From: Nisaea acidiphila
GTDB lineage: Bacteria > Pseudomonadota > Alphaproteobacteria > Thalassobaculales > Thalassobaculaceae
Assembly (NCBI RefSeq): GCF_024662015.1
Contig: NZ_CP102480.1
Location: 496,001-560,000, forward strand
Length of the DNA stretch: 64,000 nt
Reading direction: 5' to 3'
A program made the position numbers and the translations under genes. Within the stretch, counting starts at the first letter, position 1. Every line of letters begins with the position of its first letter. Under the pieces are notes generated by a model. It was not told where the DNA came from. It made no database searches and saw only the letters and a list, made by a program, of their open reading frames with translations. Positions 9,566-18,016 of this stretch are shown here, piece after piece.

Positions 9566-9600
9566 GCGGACCAATTTTGTACCAATTAATTAAACGTACG
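9566..9600. promoter_or_regulatory. AT-rich box upstream of the SUF regulator, direct repeats ACCAATT
   Basis: In a GC-rich setting this short stretch holds two direct copies of ACCAATT (9570-9576 and 9581-9587, 11 bases apart, one helical turn) and the palindrome TTAATTAA at 9586-9593. It lies 15-50 bases upstream of the regulator start, where an autoregulatory promoter/operator would be expected. The pattern is seen directly. Binding by the Rrf2 protein is inference. Confidence 0.35.
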
Positions 9601-9788
9601 GGCGCATAAATCAACCGCAATCTGCAGTCTCGCGGGAAAAATTTTGAAAGGTTCTAATTCCGGAAAGGCATCTTTCATGTGACACATTCGGGACGATCAG
9701 GCGAGCGAAATATTGCAGTATGCAAAACCGCGTACACCGATACGCCGGGCCGATCCCAAGCAATCAAGAACAACACCGACGTCCCGTC

Positions 9789-10697
9789 ATGAGCTCGCCG
9801 CATCCCCCCTCGCAACCGCTACTCGCCGTGCTCTGGATGATGGGTGCGCTCGCCTCTTTCACTTCCATGGCGGTCGCCGCGCGAGAGCTCACCCAGGACC
9901 TTTCCGTCTTTCAGATCTCGTTCATGCGGACCGTGATCTGCCTCGCCCTGCTCACGCCCTATGCCTACAAGCTCGGCTGGCAGAAAATGAAGACGGACCG
10001 GCTGAAGACCCATGTCGGCCGAAACATCATCCATTTCACCGGGCAGTTCGGCTGGATCTACGGTGTCAGCATCCTGCCGCTGGCCGCCGTATTTTCGCTG
10101 GAATTCAGCGCCCCGATCTGGACTGCCATCCTCGCCGCGCTACTGCTGAAGGAGCGGATCACCCGGATACGCGCGCTCTCCATTGCGCTCGGTTTCGCCG
10201 GCATTCTGGTGATACTCCGTCCGGGGTCGGACCTGATGCAGCCGGCTTCTTTCGTCGTGATCGGCGCCGCAATCTGCTTCGCGTTCACCTACGTTTTCAC
10301 CCGCGGGCTCGCAGCGACCGAGAGCGCGTTCAAGATCATTTTCTACATGAACCTGATCCAGTTTCCGATCGGCCTCGTGTTGTCCGTACCGGTTTGGATC
10401 ACGCCCGGCACGGAGATGCTACCGTTCATTGCCATTCTGGGGATCGGCGGCATTACCTCGCACTACAGCATCGCGAGGGCGATGGCCCATGCCGATGCGG
10501 CCGTTGTCAGTCCGCTCGACTTCCTCCGCCTGCCCCTGGTCGCGGTGATTGGCTTCCTGCTCTACCAGGAGCCTTGGAATCCCTATGTGATCATTGGCGG
10601 CGCGATCACATTTTCCGGGAATTTGCTCAATATCCTGTCGGAGCAGAAAGCCCTGAAACGAAGGATGAGGCCGGAGCCGACACCGCCTCAAACCTGA
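9789..10697 (+). CDS. DMT-superfamily (EamA) transporter
   Basis: This 302-residue inner-membrane protein has about ten hydrophobic helices arranged as two EamA repeats, the hallmark of drug/metabolite transporters. The ATG at 9789 is preferred. An in-frame upstream ATG at 9720 would add a charged, non-hydrophobic extension. Typical landmarks are the early SFTSMAVAARELTQDLSVFQ segment, EFSAPIWTAILAALLLKERIT in the first repeat and PLDFLRLPLVAVIGFLLYQEP in the second. The substrate is unknown; family members export amino acids or metabolites. It is divergent from the SUF regulator. Confidence 0.85.
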   Translation: MSSPHPPSQPLLAVLWMMGALASFTSMAVAARELTQDLSVFQISFMRTVICLALLTPYAYKLGWQKMKTDRLKTHVGRNIIHFTGQFGWIYGVSILPLAAVFSLEFSAPIWTAILAALLLKERITRIRALSIALGFAGILVILRPGSDLMQPASFVVIGAAICFAFTYVFTRGLAATESAFKIIFYMNLIQFPIGLVLSVPVWITPGTEMLPFIAILGIGGITSHYSIARAMAHADAAVVSPLDFLRLPLVAVIGFLLYQEPWNPYVIIGGAITFSGNLLNILSEQKALKRRMRPEPTPPQT

Positions 10698-10798
10698 CAT
10701 GAGGAACCGGGGATAAACCCGCTCCTCCCGAAACGCCTTTATCCATGCCTGTTTTCCCAATAAAATCACCGTAAATAAGGGAAAGGCATTCGGACAGA

Positions 10799-12529
10799 AT
10801 GCGTCGAAACAAGACCTTGGAAATTCTGACCCTGCGGGACGGGTCATGGGCGATTGAGGGAGCCGCGCGCGATATCGAAAGCGCGGAGGAGACAGCTTTG
10901 AAACTAATGTCCCGTGCCGGCGTCATGGGGGTGCGTGTCGTCCGGGAAAGTATCAACGACATTCACAACCCTGAACCCGGCGATATTCTTTTCGAGAAAC
11001 TCCGCGCTACGGGCGGGGGGGACCGCATCTCCGTCGGCGATGTCTCCGGCAACGCTCCGAACTGCGAGGAAGTCGAGGAACTGTTTTCAGGTCCGGGCCG
11101 CAAGACCATCAACCGCCTCTTCCGCGCCTATCTCGACAAGCAGGGCGTGACCCCCACAGAAGTCATGCACAACGCCCGCGAAATGAAGCGCGTGATGGAT
11201 TTCGAGAGCATGCTCCCGTCCGCCGTAGCAAAAGTTGCACAATTGCAGACGCGTGGCGAAGACGGCGGAGACATGAACGAGCGCCGCGATATCCTTTTCG
11301 GCTTCGCGGACAAGATCAACGAGCGCGCCCGCAAGGCCGAGAACAGGTCCCTGCCCTCAATTACGAAAGACAGCATCAACGACGCGATCGAGAGCATCAA
11401 CAAGTCGGCAAACGGAGAGTCTCCCGGGTATCTCTTCCGTGTCGCGGCGAGCCGCGACCTCGTCGGCGTCCGCAGCTGGTGGAGCAAGTTCGCGACGTCC
11501 GTCGACTGGGCGGAGGCTTGCGAGTCCGAGCCGGCCATCGCCAATCTCGACTGGTTCATCAGCGATGCACTCAGCAATGCCTCCGTTCTGCAAGACCTGC
11601 TCGGCGAGCAGGACAGTCTGGCCGGTGCGCTGATCGCCCTCATGGAAATCGCGGACGGCGTACGCGAGATCGATCCCGAACTGGCGAGCCAGCCGGAAAA
11701 CATCGAGGCGACGGCCGCCAAGATCAACAAGCTCTTCAAGAAAGCCAAATTGCCGGAGTCGAAGCTGGCGGTGATGGACCGGGTCTGCCGACAGCTGCAG
11801 AGCAGCGGGTCTTTGACCAAAGACAAGAGCGAGGAGCCGAAGGTTTTCCGGGAAATGCTGCAGAAGCTGGTCCCCGGCACGGAACTTGTCGGCGGCCCGG
11901 AAATGGCCGAAGCCATTACCCACCGCCAATCGCACATCATAAACAAAGGCGGCGAAGGTGGCCTGAAGGCGGCAACGGCGAGCGTCCTGCCCGCATTGCG
12001 CGACCCGGGCCGCAAGGCCGGATACCTGCTCTCTCTGGCGGAAAGCGAACTCGGCCGGGATCTCCTGAAAGACGAGATCGAGCACCATCTAAACGGGCTC
12101 TTCATGACTCCCGGCTCGGTCAACCAGATTGTCCGCGGATCGGTCGCACCGAACAAGAAGATGGAGAAGGTCACCTCGATCTTCTACCGGATCCAGAAAT
12201 CCAACCTGCCGGACGCGCGCAAACAGCAGCTCACGCAACACCTGGACGAGCTCCTCGCGACCTATGTCGTCGACGGCCGGATCCTCGACCGGGTCGACGA
12301 CCCGGACAAGCCGCTGCATATCCGCGCCTTCATGCTTGTCAGCATGTGCCAGCCGGAAATGCTCCCCGACGGCAAGGCCTCGAAACTCGCGCGCGAAATC
12401 ATCGTCAAGCATTTGCGCCGGCCCAACTTCGAGACCGAACTGGTGGCGCAAATCCCGGACCCCGCGAAGAAGGAAAAGATCCTCCGGGACTTCCACGTGC
12501 AACTGCACCGGAGCGGCTTCTTCAGCTAG
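10799..12529 (+). CDS. Uncharacterised 576-residue cytoplasmic protein
   Basis: I do not recognise a family. The product has 576 residues, no signal peptide and no membrane helix, and is rich in charged residues and predicted alpha helices, resembling a helical-repeat architecture. The first 60 residues form a compact segment ending IHNPEPGDILFEKL. Residues 75-160 contain a glycine/proline-marked turn and KTINRLFRAYLDK. Codon use and GC content match the neighbours, so it is a resident gene and not a recent import. It stands alone, convergent with and overlapping the DUF1194 gene by 4 bases. It could be a scaffold or regulatory protein; no catalytic motif is visible. Confidence 0.75.
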   Translation: MRRNKTLEILTLRDGSWAIEGAARDIESAEETALKLMSRAGVMGVRVVRESINDIHNPEPGDILFEKLRATGGGDRISVGDVSGNAPNCEEVEELFSGPGRKTINRLFRAYLDKQGVTPTEVMHNAREMKRVMDFESMLPSAVAKVAQLQTRGEDGGDMNERRDILFGFADKINERARKAENRSLPSITKDSINDAIESINKSANGESPGYLFRVAASRDLVGVRSWWSKFATSVDWAEACESEPAIANLDWFISDALSNASVLQDLLGEQDSLAGALIALMEIADGVREIDPELASQPENIEATAAKINKLFKKAKLPESKLAVMDRVCRQLQSSGSLTKDKSEEPKVFREMLQKLVPGTELVGGPEMAEAITHRQSHIINKGGEGGLKAATASVLPALRDPGRKAGYLLSLAESELGRDLLKDEIEHHLNGLFMTPGSVNQIVRGSVAPNKKMEKVTSIFYRIQKSNLPDARKQQLTQHLDELLATYVVDGRILDRVDDPDKPLHIRAFMLVSMCQPEMLPDGKASKLAREIIVKHLRRPNFETELVAQIPDPAKKEKILRDFHVQLHRSGFFS

Positions 12530-13371
12530 TCGTCGCCGCGGTTGAGGAATTCATGCAGCTGCTGCTCGCCGATGTCGCAATTATAGCCGCCCCCGCCACT
12601 GGCCGCCGCGGGAACGCGGCGAACCGCTCTATCCGGAGTACGACCGGCGACCTCCAAAATCATCTTGCGCCGAACGGCGGCAGCGAACGACTTGATGCCT
12701 TTGGCGGCAATCACGAAGGCACCGTCTCCGCCGACGACGCATTCCTCGTAATAAATGTCGAGATCATCCAGCTTCGGAAACCCATAGGGCGACGGACGCT
12801 CGTTCAGGATGGGCAGGGCATTGATCACCAAGCCGGAGGCGATCGCCCGGTCCCGCGCATCATCGACGCGGGTTCCACTATTGTTGGGCCCGTCTCCCGA
12901 GATGTCGATAACCTGGCGTTCGGCAAAGAAACGCGAATCCCGGAAATATTTGACCGCGAAATCGAGCATGTTGCCGATTGAGGTGCGGCGACCGCCCATA
13001 TGCGGTTTCACATCCAGTGTTTCCGCAAAATCAAGCGCCGCCGCCGGGCTGTCGATCACGGTCCAGCCGACAACCACCCGCTGATGATCCCCTCCCGCCC
13101 ATTCGATGTAGCTGAGTGCTATCCGTCCCGTTTGCCCGGACAGCATCGTGTTGATCACGGTCGGGTCGCGCAGTGCCTGCACGTAGCCGTCACGCTGCAG
13201 GTCGGCCTCCCAGAAATCGACCGACCCCGACACGTCCACGGCCAGCATCAATTTCAGATCGACGAGCTGCAGCGGGCTTTGCGCTAAGGATGCAGTGGAG
13301 GATAGGGCGACTGCGGAAAGCGCTCCGAGCGCTGCCTTACGCCAACCTCCGATAAGAGCCGAAAACGGCAT
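12526..13371 (-). CDS. DUF1194 von Willebrand A-like secreted protein
   Basis: The product has 281 residues. A Sec signal peptide covers about residues 1-30 (hydrophobic stretch, cleavage after SLA). The mature part begins with a VWA-type fold: LMLAVDVSGSVD carries the DxSxS metal-ion-dependent adhesion motif near residue 46, and DISGDGPNNSGTRV further on is characteristic of DUF1194. Members are periplasmic and of unknown function, probably binding a protein partner through the metal site. The C-terminus has a short Gly stretch and one cysteine. It converges on the uncharacterised gene at 10799-12529. Confidence 0.87.
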   Translation of the reverse strand: MPFSALIGGWRKAALGALSAVALSSTASLAQSPLQLVDLKLMLAVDVSGSVDFWEADLQRDGYVQALRDPTVINTMLSGQTGRIALSYIEWAGGDHQRVVVGWTVIDSPAAALDFAETLDVKPHMGGRRTSIGNMLDFAVKYFRDSRFFAERQVIDISGDGPNNSGTRVDDARDRAIASGLVINALPILNERPSPYGFPKLDDLDIYYEECVVGGDGAFVIAAKGIKSFAAAVRRKMILEVAGRTPDRAVRRVPAAASGGGGYNCDIGEQQLHEFLNRGDD

Positions 13372-13423
13372 ACCAGGTGACCTCCACCCGTATTACCGCG
13401 CATTTTCGGGCGGAGAGGCAACC

Positions 13424-14230
13424 CTATGATGCGAGGAACTCTCTCAACAATGCGTTATAGGCGTCCACATCCTCCAGATAGGGCGCGTGCCCCACTCCCT
13501 CCAGACGAACATGTCGGCCTGCCGGATAGAGCGCCGCAAGCGACTCCGATTGACGAAGGGTGACGATCTTGTCGCCGGCACCGGAAATCAGCAGAACCGG
13601 GCAGGAGATCGACGGCGCCACGGGGCGCGTATCGGCATGGTGCAGCATGGTCGCGCAAGTCCGGAGCCCCGGCGCGGTCACCCCGCGCGCGATCTCTTCC
13701 ACCTCGGCCCGGACCGCTTCGGGTGCCCCTTCGGCCACCATCATGCCGGACCGGTTCGCCGCGTAGGCAGCGCTCCCCTCTTTCTCCAGCGCCGCGATCC
13801 TGGTCGCGTAGCTGCCCGAGATCGGTTCGCTCGCCGGCTTCGCATTGCCGGAATGGGTGCAGGAAAGGATCATGTGATTGACCCGGGGGCCAGCCTCGCC
13901 CGCGATCGCCTGGGCGACGACGCCGCCCATTGAATGGCCTATCACAGAGAACGACCCGACACCGAGATGATCGAGCAGCGCGAGCGCAAGGGTGGCAAAA
14001 GCGGTCTGGTCCGGTCCGACCACCATCGTTTCGCCATAGCCCGGTGCGTCCCAGCCGATCACGTGCCAGCTGTCCGAGAGCGCGGCATATTGCGCCCGCC
14101 AGGTCGCGGAATTGCCGCCCAGCCCGTGCAGTGCCAGCAGCACCGGCTTGCCCGCGCCGTCCCCGGCCTCGCGGTAGGATACGTGCCCGGCAGCCGTATC
14201 CGCCCTCTTGCGTTCAGGATCCTGTGACAT
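13424..14230 (-). CDS. Alpha/beta-fold hydrolase
   Basis: This 268-residue hydrolase starts at the ATG at 14230, preceded by GGAGGAG at ideal distance. A longer reading from 14263 would overlap the upstream gene. The nucleophile elbow is GHSMGG (about residue 99). The acid is probably the Asp in LISGAGDKI and the histidine lies in GVGHAPYLE near the end, giving a complete Ser-Asp-His triad. The HGLGGNSATW motif forms the oxyanion region. It is the last gene of a seven-gene minus-strand run and may hydrolyse an ester or lactone produced by that pathway. The substrate is unknown. Confidence 0.85.
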   Translation of the reverse strand: MSQDPERKRADTAAGHVSYREAGDGAGKPVLLALHGLGGNSATWRAQYAALSDSWHVIGWDAPGYGETMVVGPDQTAFATLALALLDHLGVGSFSVIGHSMGGVVAQAIAGEAGPRVNHMILSCTHSGNAKPASEPISGSYATRIAALEKEGSAAYAANRSGMMVAEGAPEAVRAEVEEIARGVTAPGLRTCATMLHHADTRPVAPSISCPVLLISGAGDKIVTLRQSESLAALYPAGRHVRLEGVGHAPYLEDVDAYNALLREFLAS

Positions 14231-14246
14231 TCCCTGCTCCTCCGGC

Positions 14247-14831
14247 TCAGCCGCGCCCCGCATGATGATAGGCTTCGTTCGGCATCATATGCACGGCGCT
14301 GGCGACACGGTTCGACATATTGAAGAACCCCGCGACATTCGCGATGTCCCAGATATCCCGGTCAGTGAAACCCGCGTCCCGCAGGGCTTGCCGGTCTGCC
14401 TCGACAATTTCATAGGGCGTCCGCGTCAGTTTTTCGGCAAAGGCGACCATCTCCCGCTGCCGCGCATCCAGCTCGGCATAACGGTGATTGAATGCGAGCG
14501 CCTCGCCAAGCGCAGGCGCCCCCGACAGTTCGCGGACCGCCGCACCGTGCGCCACAAGGCAGTAATAACAGTGATTTATGGAGGAAACGACAACCGCAAT
14601 CATCTCCCGTTCCAGCTTGCTGAGTCCGGACGGGCCGAGCATCAGCGTGTTGTAGAGCGTGGTGAATCCCTTCAGATGGGTGTCGTCGAAACTGTAGGCC
14701 TTGATCACGTTCGGCACGAGGCCGAGCTTTTCGGCGCAGAGATCCCAGTATTTTCGGGTTTCCTCGGAGAGTTCCCCCGCGTCCGGCACCGGCAGCCCCA
14801 ATTCCAGGGCATGCACCTTTTCCTTGCTCAC
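14247..14831 (-). CDS. AhpD-like / carboxymuconolactone decarboxylase-family protein
   Basis: This 194-residue protein starts at GTG 14831, which follows GGGAGGAAAGA. It belongs to the peroxidase-related AhpD/CMD family. The redox motif C-x2-C-x3-H is present as HCYYCLVAH near residue 85, in the expected helical hairpin, followed by a C-terminal half with DIWDIANVAGFFNMSNRVA. Such proteins reduce peroxides or handle thiol redox chemistry. Here it may detoxify H2O2 or other by-products of the flavoenzymes encoded just upstream (13-base gap). It is 16 bases before the hydrolase gene. Confidence 0.87.
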   Translation of the reverse strand: MSKEKVHALELGLPVPDAGELSEETRKYWDLCAEKLGLVPNVIKAYSFDDTHLKGFTTLYNTLMLGPSGLSKLEREMIAVVVSSINHCYYCLVAHGAAVRELSGAPALGEALAFNHRYAELDARQREMVAFAEKLTRTPYEIVEADRQALRDAGFTDRDIWDIANVAGFFNMSNRVASAVHMMPNEAYHHAGRG

Positions 14832-14844
14832 TCTTTCCTCCCGG

Positions 14845-16248
14845 TCAGTCCGCACCGTCGAGCGCCGCCAGTTCACCGAGCGTGACCGGCTTGATTGGCG
14901 GACGAATGCGGTAGTAGCCGATCTCTTCCGGATGCTTTCCGTGTGCGTCGGCCAAGATTTCGGTCACCGTGAGGCCGCACATGCGCCCCTGACAAGGGCC
15001 CATTCCGGCCCGCAGAAAGGCCTTGGCCTGGTTAGGCCCCGGCGCGCCGAGCGCCGCCGCCTTGCGGACATCCGCGGCGGTCACTTCCTCGCATCGGCAA
15101 ATCACCTCTCCACCGTCCAGCTCGCCGATCCACCGCGGCGGCGGGAACATGGCGTCGAGCAGGGGCCGGACCGCGAGCTCCGCCCGCAGGGCGTCCCGCG
15201 CCTTGACGATCTCGACATCGCCGTTGGGGCGGTTGACCGCGCCGAACCGCTCCGCGACCTCAAGTGCCGCGATGCGCCCCGCATGGACCGCCGCCATCGC
15301 ACCGCCGATACCGCCGCCGTCGCCCGCGACGAACACATTTTCGACGCTTGTCTCGCCCCGGTCGCTGAGCTCCGGACGGAAACATCGCTGCGCCCGGTCC
15401 CAGCGATGCTCGCAGCGCAAAAGCCGGGTCAGCTGCGGGTTCGGCACGACCCCTTCATGGAGCAGAAGGCTTGCCGTCTCCAATTCGGCAGGCCCGCCCA
15501 CGCTCTGGAAGCGCACCCGCTCGAGATGCTCGGCGCCCAGCGCCTCGATCTTCGTCACCTCGCGGTAAATCCGCACGCCGGAGCGGGACAGCGTTCTCAT
15601 CAGGCGGCGGCCCTTGAGCAAGGTGCGCCACCCAAGCAGAGCTTTCGGCAAGTGCGGCAGGCCACGAAGCCGCGCACCGGCGGGCGTGGTGTCGAGCACG
15701 GCAGCGATCTCGATCCCGGCCGCCAGACATTGCGCCGCGAAGAGCAGCAAGAGCGGACCGCTACCGGCAAGCAGCAGAGGTGCTTCCGGGAACAGCCCGG
15801 AGCTTTTCAGTACGGTCTGCGCCGCGCCGACGGTCATCACCCCCGGCAGGGTCCAGCCCGGCACGGGAACGGGCCGCTCCATCGCTCCGCTCGCAATCAG
15901 CAGAGCGCCGCACCGCACCTGTCGCGTGGCTCCGTCCCAGGCGAGCGTCACCGTCTTGTCGCCGTCCTCCGGGCTCTCGACATGCCAGACGGTCGAGCCC
16001 GGCCAGTGCTGCGCGCCTGAAGCGGCGAAACGCGCGGCAAGCTCCGCGCCTTTCACGTAATCTTCCCCTAAGAAGGCAAGATTTCCCGGCCGCAATCGCG
16101 CATTCCGCTCGATCGCCCGCCAGATCTGCCCTCCGGCTGCCGGTTGCTCGTCCACGACGATCACGTCGAGCCCGGCCTCGCGCGCGGCGACCGCAGCGGA
16201 CATGCCGGCCGGGCCGGCGCCGATGATGGCGAGATCAGTCCGGATCAT
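14845..16248 (-). CDS. HcnB-like FAD/NAD(P)-binding dehydrogenase subunit with BFD-like Fe-S domain
   Basis: This 467-residue flavoprotein resembles HcnB, OoxA/NoxA and the D-hydroxyproline dehydrogenase subunits. The N-terminus carries the dinucleotide motif IIGAGPAGMSAAVAA, followed by DEQPAAGGQIWR. The C-terminus carries a BFD-like cluster domain with Cys residues in CRCEEV and then GPCQGRMCG. Such subunits pass electrons between the small ferredoxin-like subunit and the catalytic DAO subunit. The start overlaps the preceding small Fe-S gene by 14 bases, and all three subunits are encoded together. The amine or amino acid oxidised is unknown. Confidence 0.87.
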   Translation of the reverse strand: MIRTDLAIIGAGPAGMSAAVAAREAGLDVIVVDEQPAAGGQIWRAIERNARLRPGNLAFLGEDYVKGAELAARFAASGAQHWPGSTVWHVESPEDGDKTVTLAWDGATRQVRCGALLIASGAMERPVPVPGWTLPGVMTVGAAQTVLKSSGLFPEAPLLLAGSGPLLLLFAAQCLAAGIEIAAVLDTTPAGARLRGLPHLPKALLGWRTLLKGRRLMRTLSRSGVRIYREVTKIEALGAEHLERVRFQSVGGPAELETASLLLHEGVVPNPQLTRLLRCEHRWDRAQRCFRPELSDRGETSVENVFVAGDGGGIGGAMAAVHAGRIAALEVAERFGAVNRPNGDVEIVKARDALRAELAVRPLLDAMFPPPRWIGELDGGEVICRCEEVTAADVRKAAALGAPGPNQAKAFLRAGMGPCQGRMCGLTVTEILADAHGKHPEEIGYYRIRPPIKPVTLGELAALDGAD

Positions 16249-16552
16249 CGCCCGCCTCCCCTGGGAGTCCCGGCGCGCCCCGCTGGCGCCGCACCGCCAT
16301 GCCGCCGCGCACCTCGGTGAGGCACGCCTGCCGGTTCGGAATGCCGTCGATCTCGACCAGGCATTCGAAACAGACCCCCATCATGCAATAGGGCGCGCGG
16401 CCGGAGCCGCTCTTCGGCGTCATGCGCAAGATTCTGTTGCCTGCGGCCAGAAGAGCCGCCGCCACGCTGTCTCCCTCGAGGGCATCGACGGGCTCACCCT
16501 CGAAACGGAAGCGGACCTTGCGTCCGCTCTGATCAGGCAGCCGACGCAGCAC
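16235..16552 (-). CDS. HcnA-like small [2Fe-2S] subunit
   Basis: This 105-residue ferredoxin-like subunit starts at GTG 16552, with GGAGAGG just upstream; the start lies inside the end of the DAO gene (20-base overlap). The beta-grasp [2Fe-2S] ligands are visible as YCMMGVCFEC followed by QAC about a dozen residues later, giving four cysteines. The N-terminal VRFRFEGEPVDALEGDSVAAALLAAG segment is typical of HcnA and of the small subunits of sarcosine, opine and hydroxyproline dehydrogenases. It connects the two FAD subunits encoded on either side. Confidence 0.85.
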   Translation of the reverse strand: MLRRLPDQSGRKVRFRFEGEPVDALEGDSVAAALLAAGNRILRMTPKSGSGRAPYCMMGVCFECLVEIDGIPNRQACLTEVRGGMAVRRQRGAPGLPGEAGDDPD

Positions 16553-17651
16553 GGAACCTCTCCGGCGAGAAGGCGGCGAAACGTTCGTTGAACCTGCCAC
16601 CGAGGATGACCGGCGCCAGTTCCAGCGCATGTGCCGCCGCGAGCGTGACACCGCTGTGGCAGGAAATGCTGAAGGCGCCCGGCATGCTCTCGCTTTCCCG
16701 ATAGATCGGAAAGCCGTCCGGCGACATCACCCGGAGCGCGCTCCAGGTGCGGACGATCCGGGCGTCTTTCAGGATCGGGAAACAGCGGATGATGGAGCGG
16801 GCGATCTCGCCGAGCTTGGCGGGATTGATCCGCGTGCTGTAGCCGGCGCTTTCCTTGGAATTGCCGAAATTGATCGTGCCGTCTGCTGTCTGCCGCGCAT
16901 TGACCAGAAGTGTCGGGATCACCGGCTGCATGCGCTCGGTGATCAGGATATGCCCCCGGTTCGGCTCTACCGGGATGTCGAGACCGACCATCTCGGCCAG
17001 CCACTTGTTGGCGAGTCCTGCCGCGATTACGACCTTCTGGCCCAGAAAGACACCGGCCTCGCTGATCACCCGGAAGCCGCCGCCATCCTTTTCGATATGG
17101 CGGACACGGCCGCCGCTGACATAGCGCGCCCCGAGCGCCTGGGCGTTGCCGTGCAGACCGCGCAGGAGATAGAGCGGGTTCACATGGCCGTCATGGGGGC
17201 TGTAGCTCGCGCCTGTGACCTCGGGCCCGACCAGCGGCAACATTCGCCGGACCTCGTCCGCGTCGAGCATCACCCGGTCGTTCTCGCCGACGCCCGGCTG
17301 GTTGTGCATGCGTCGGATCTCGTCTTCGTTGGTGCGGAATTCCTCCTCCCCGAGGCAGAGTTCGAGGCCGCCGTCCTGTTTCAGCTCGATATCGGTGCCG
17401 TCGCGCTCCTGGATGCCATCCGCGAAACCCTGATAGAGCTCCTTCGAGCGCCGGGTCCAGCTCGCATATTCATGCATGCCGTCGCCCTTGCCCTGGACCC
17501 AGACCAAGCCGAAATTGCCGCGCGAGGCGCGCAGCGCGACATCCCCCTCGTCGAGGATCGTGACCGACGCGCCCTCGCGGGCGAGCCCGTAGGCAATGGA
17601 GGAGCCGACAAGCCCGCCGCCGATCACGATGACGTCGCTGCCGCCCCGCAT
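16533..17651 (-). CDS. HcnC-like FAD-dependent D-amino-acid/glycine-type oxidoreductase subunit
   Basis: The product has 372 residues and belongs to the DAO family. The Rossmann motif VIVIGGGLVGSSIAYGLA begins near residue 8 and ends with the acidic DEGD. The C-terminal FAD-contacting region includes SCHSGVTLAAAHALELAP. In the HcnABC and LhpBEF systems this type of subunit oxidises glycine or D-hydroxyproline, with electrons going to the membrane chain. The overlap with the small Fe-S gene supports a three-subunit complex. The substrate could be a secondary amine or a D-amino acid and is not decided by sequence. Confidence 0.85.
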   Translation of the reverse strand: MRGGSDVIVIGGGLVGSSIAYGLAREGASVTILDEGDVALRASRGNFGLVWVQGKGDGMHEYASWTRRSKELYQGFADGIQERDGTDIELKQDGGLELCLGEEEFRTNEDEIRRMHNQPGVGENDRVMLDADEVRRMLPLVGPEVTGASYSPHDGHVNPLYLLRGLHGNAQALGARYVSGGRVRHIEKDGGGFRVISEAGVFLGQKVVIAAGLANKWLAEMVGLDIPVEPNRGHILITERMQPVIPTLLVNARQTADGTINFGNSKESAGYSTRINPAKLGEIARSIIRCFPILKDARIVRTWSALRVMSPDGFPIYRESESMPGAFSISCHSGVTLAAAHALELAPVILGGRFNERFAAFSPERFRAASAA

Positions 17652-17658
17652 TTCTGGG

Positions 17659-18012
17659 TCAGTCGAGCAGAGCTTCGAGGTCGGCCTGCACCGATTTGTC
17701 GAAGCCGATCAGGCGGATCTCACCGAGATCGATCACCGGGCGTTTGACCAGCGAGGTATGGCTCGCGAGCAAGGCCGGCGCGGTCGTGTCGGTCACGCTC
17801 TCCTGGATTGCCGGGTCGAGCTTCTTCCAGGTGGTGCCGCGCTTGTTCACAACCTTCTCGACGCCGAGCTCGGCGATCCAGTCCGCGGCGCGCTCCGGCG
17901 TCAGACCGCCTTTCTTGAAATCGTGAAAGCTGTAAGTGACGCCGCGCTCATCGAGCCATTTGCGCGCCTTCTTCACCGTGTCGCAATTCGGAATGCCATA
18001 GACCGTGATCAT
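17659..18012 (-). CDS. ArsC/Spx-family thioredoxin-fold reductase (YffB type)
   Basis: The product has 117 residues, starting at the ATG at 18012 (MITVYGIPNCDTVKKARKWL). This is the YffB-like branch of the ArsC family, with one redox cysteine followed by the conserved KK pair, and an inserted helical domain containing NKRGTTWKKLD. The C-terminal SLVKRPVIDLGE holds the cis-Pro-type loop. True arsenate reduction is unlikely for this branch; members may act as glutathione-dependent thiol reductases. It sits 4 bases after the carboxypeptidase gene and 7 bases before the DAO gene, so it is inside the operon. Confidence 0.87.
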   Translation of the reverse strand: MITVYGIPNCDTVKKARKWLDERGVTYSFHDFKKGGLTPERAADWIAELGVEKVVNKRGTTWKKLDPAIQESVTDTTAPALLASHTSLVKRPVIDLGEIRLIGFDKSVQADLEALLD

Positions 18013-18016
18013 TGCC

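Noticed and set aside
14845-17651. Hydrogen cyanide synthase
   Set aside because: The three subunits are homologous to HcnABC, but the same architecture is used by opine, hydroxyproline and other amine dehydrogenases, and the neighbouring genes do not point to cyanide production.
17659-18012. Arsenate resistance gene
   Set aside because: The protein is of the YffB/Spx-like branch, and there is no ArsR, ArsB or Acr3 gene beside it.
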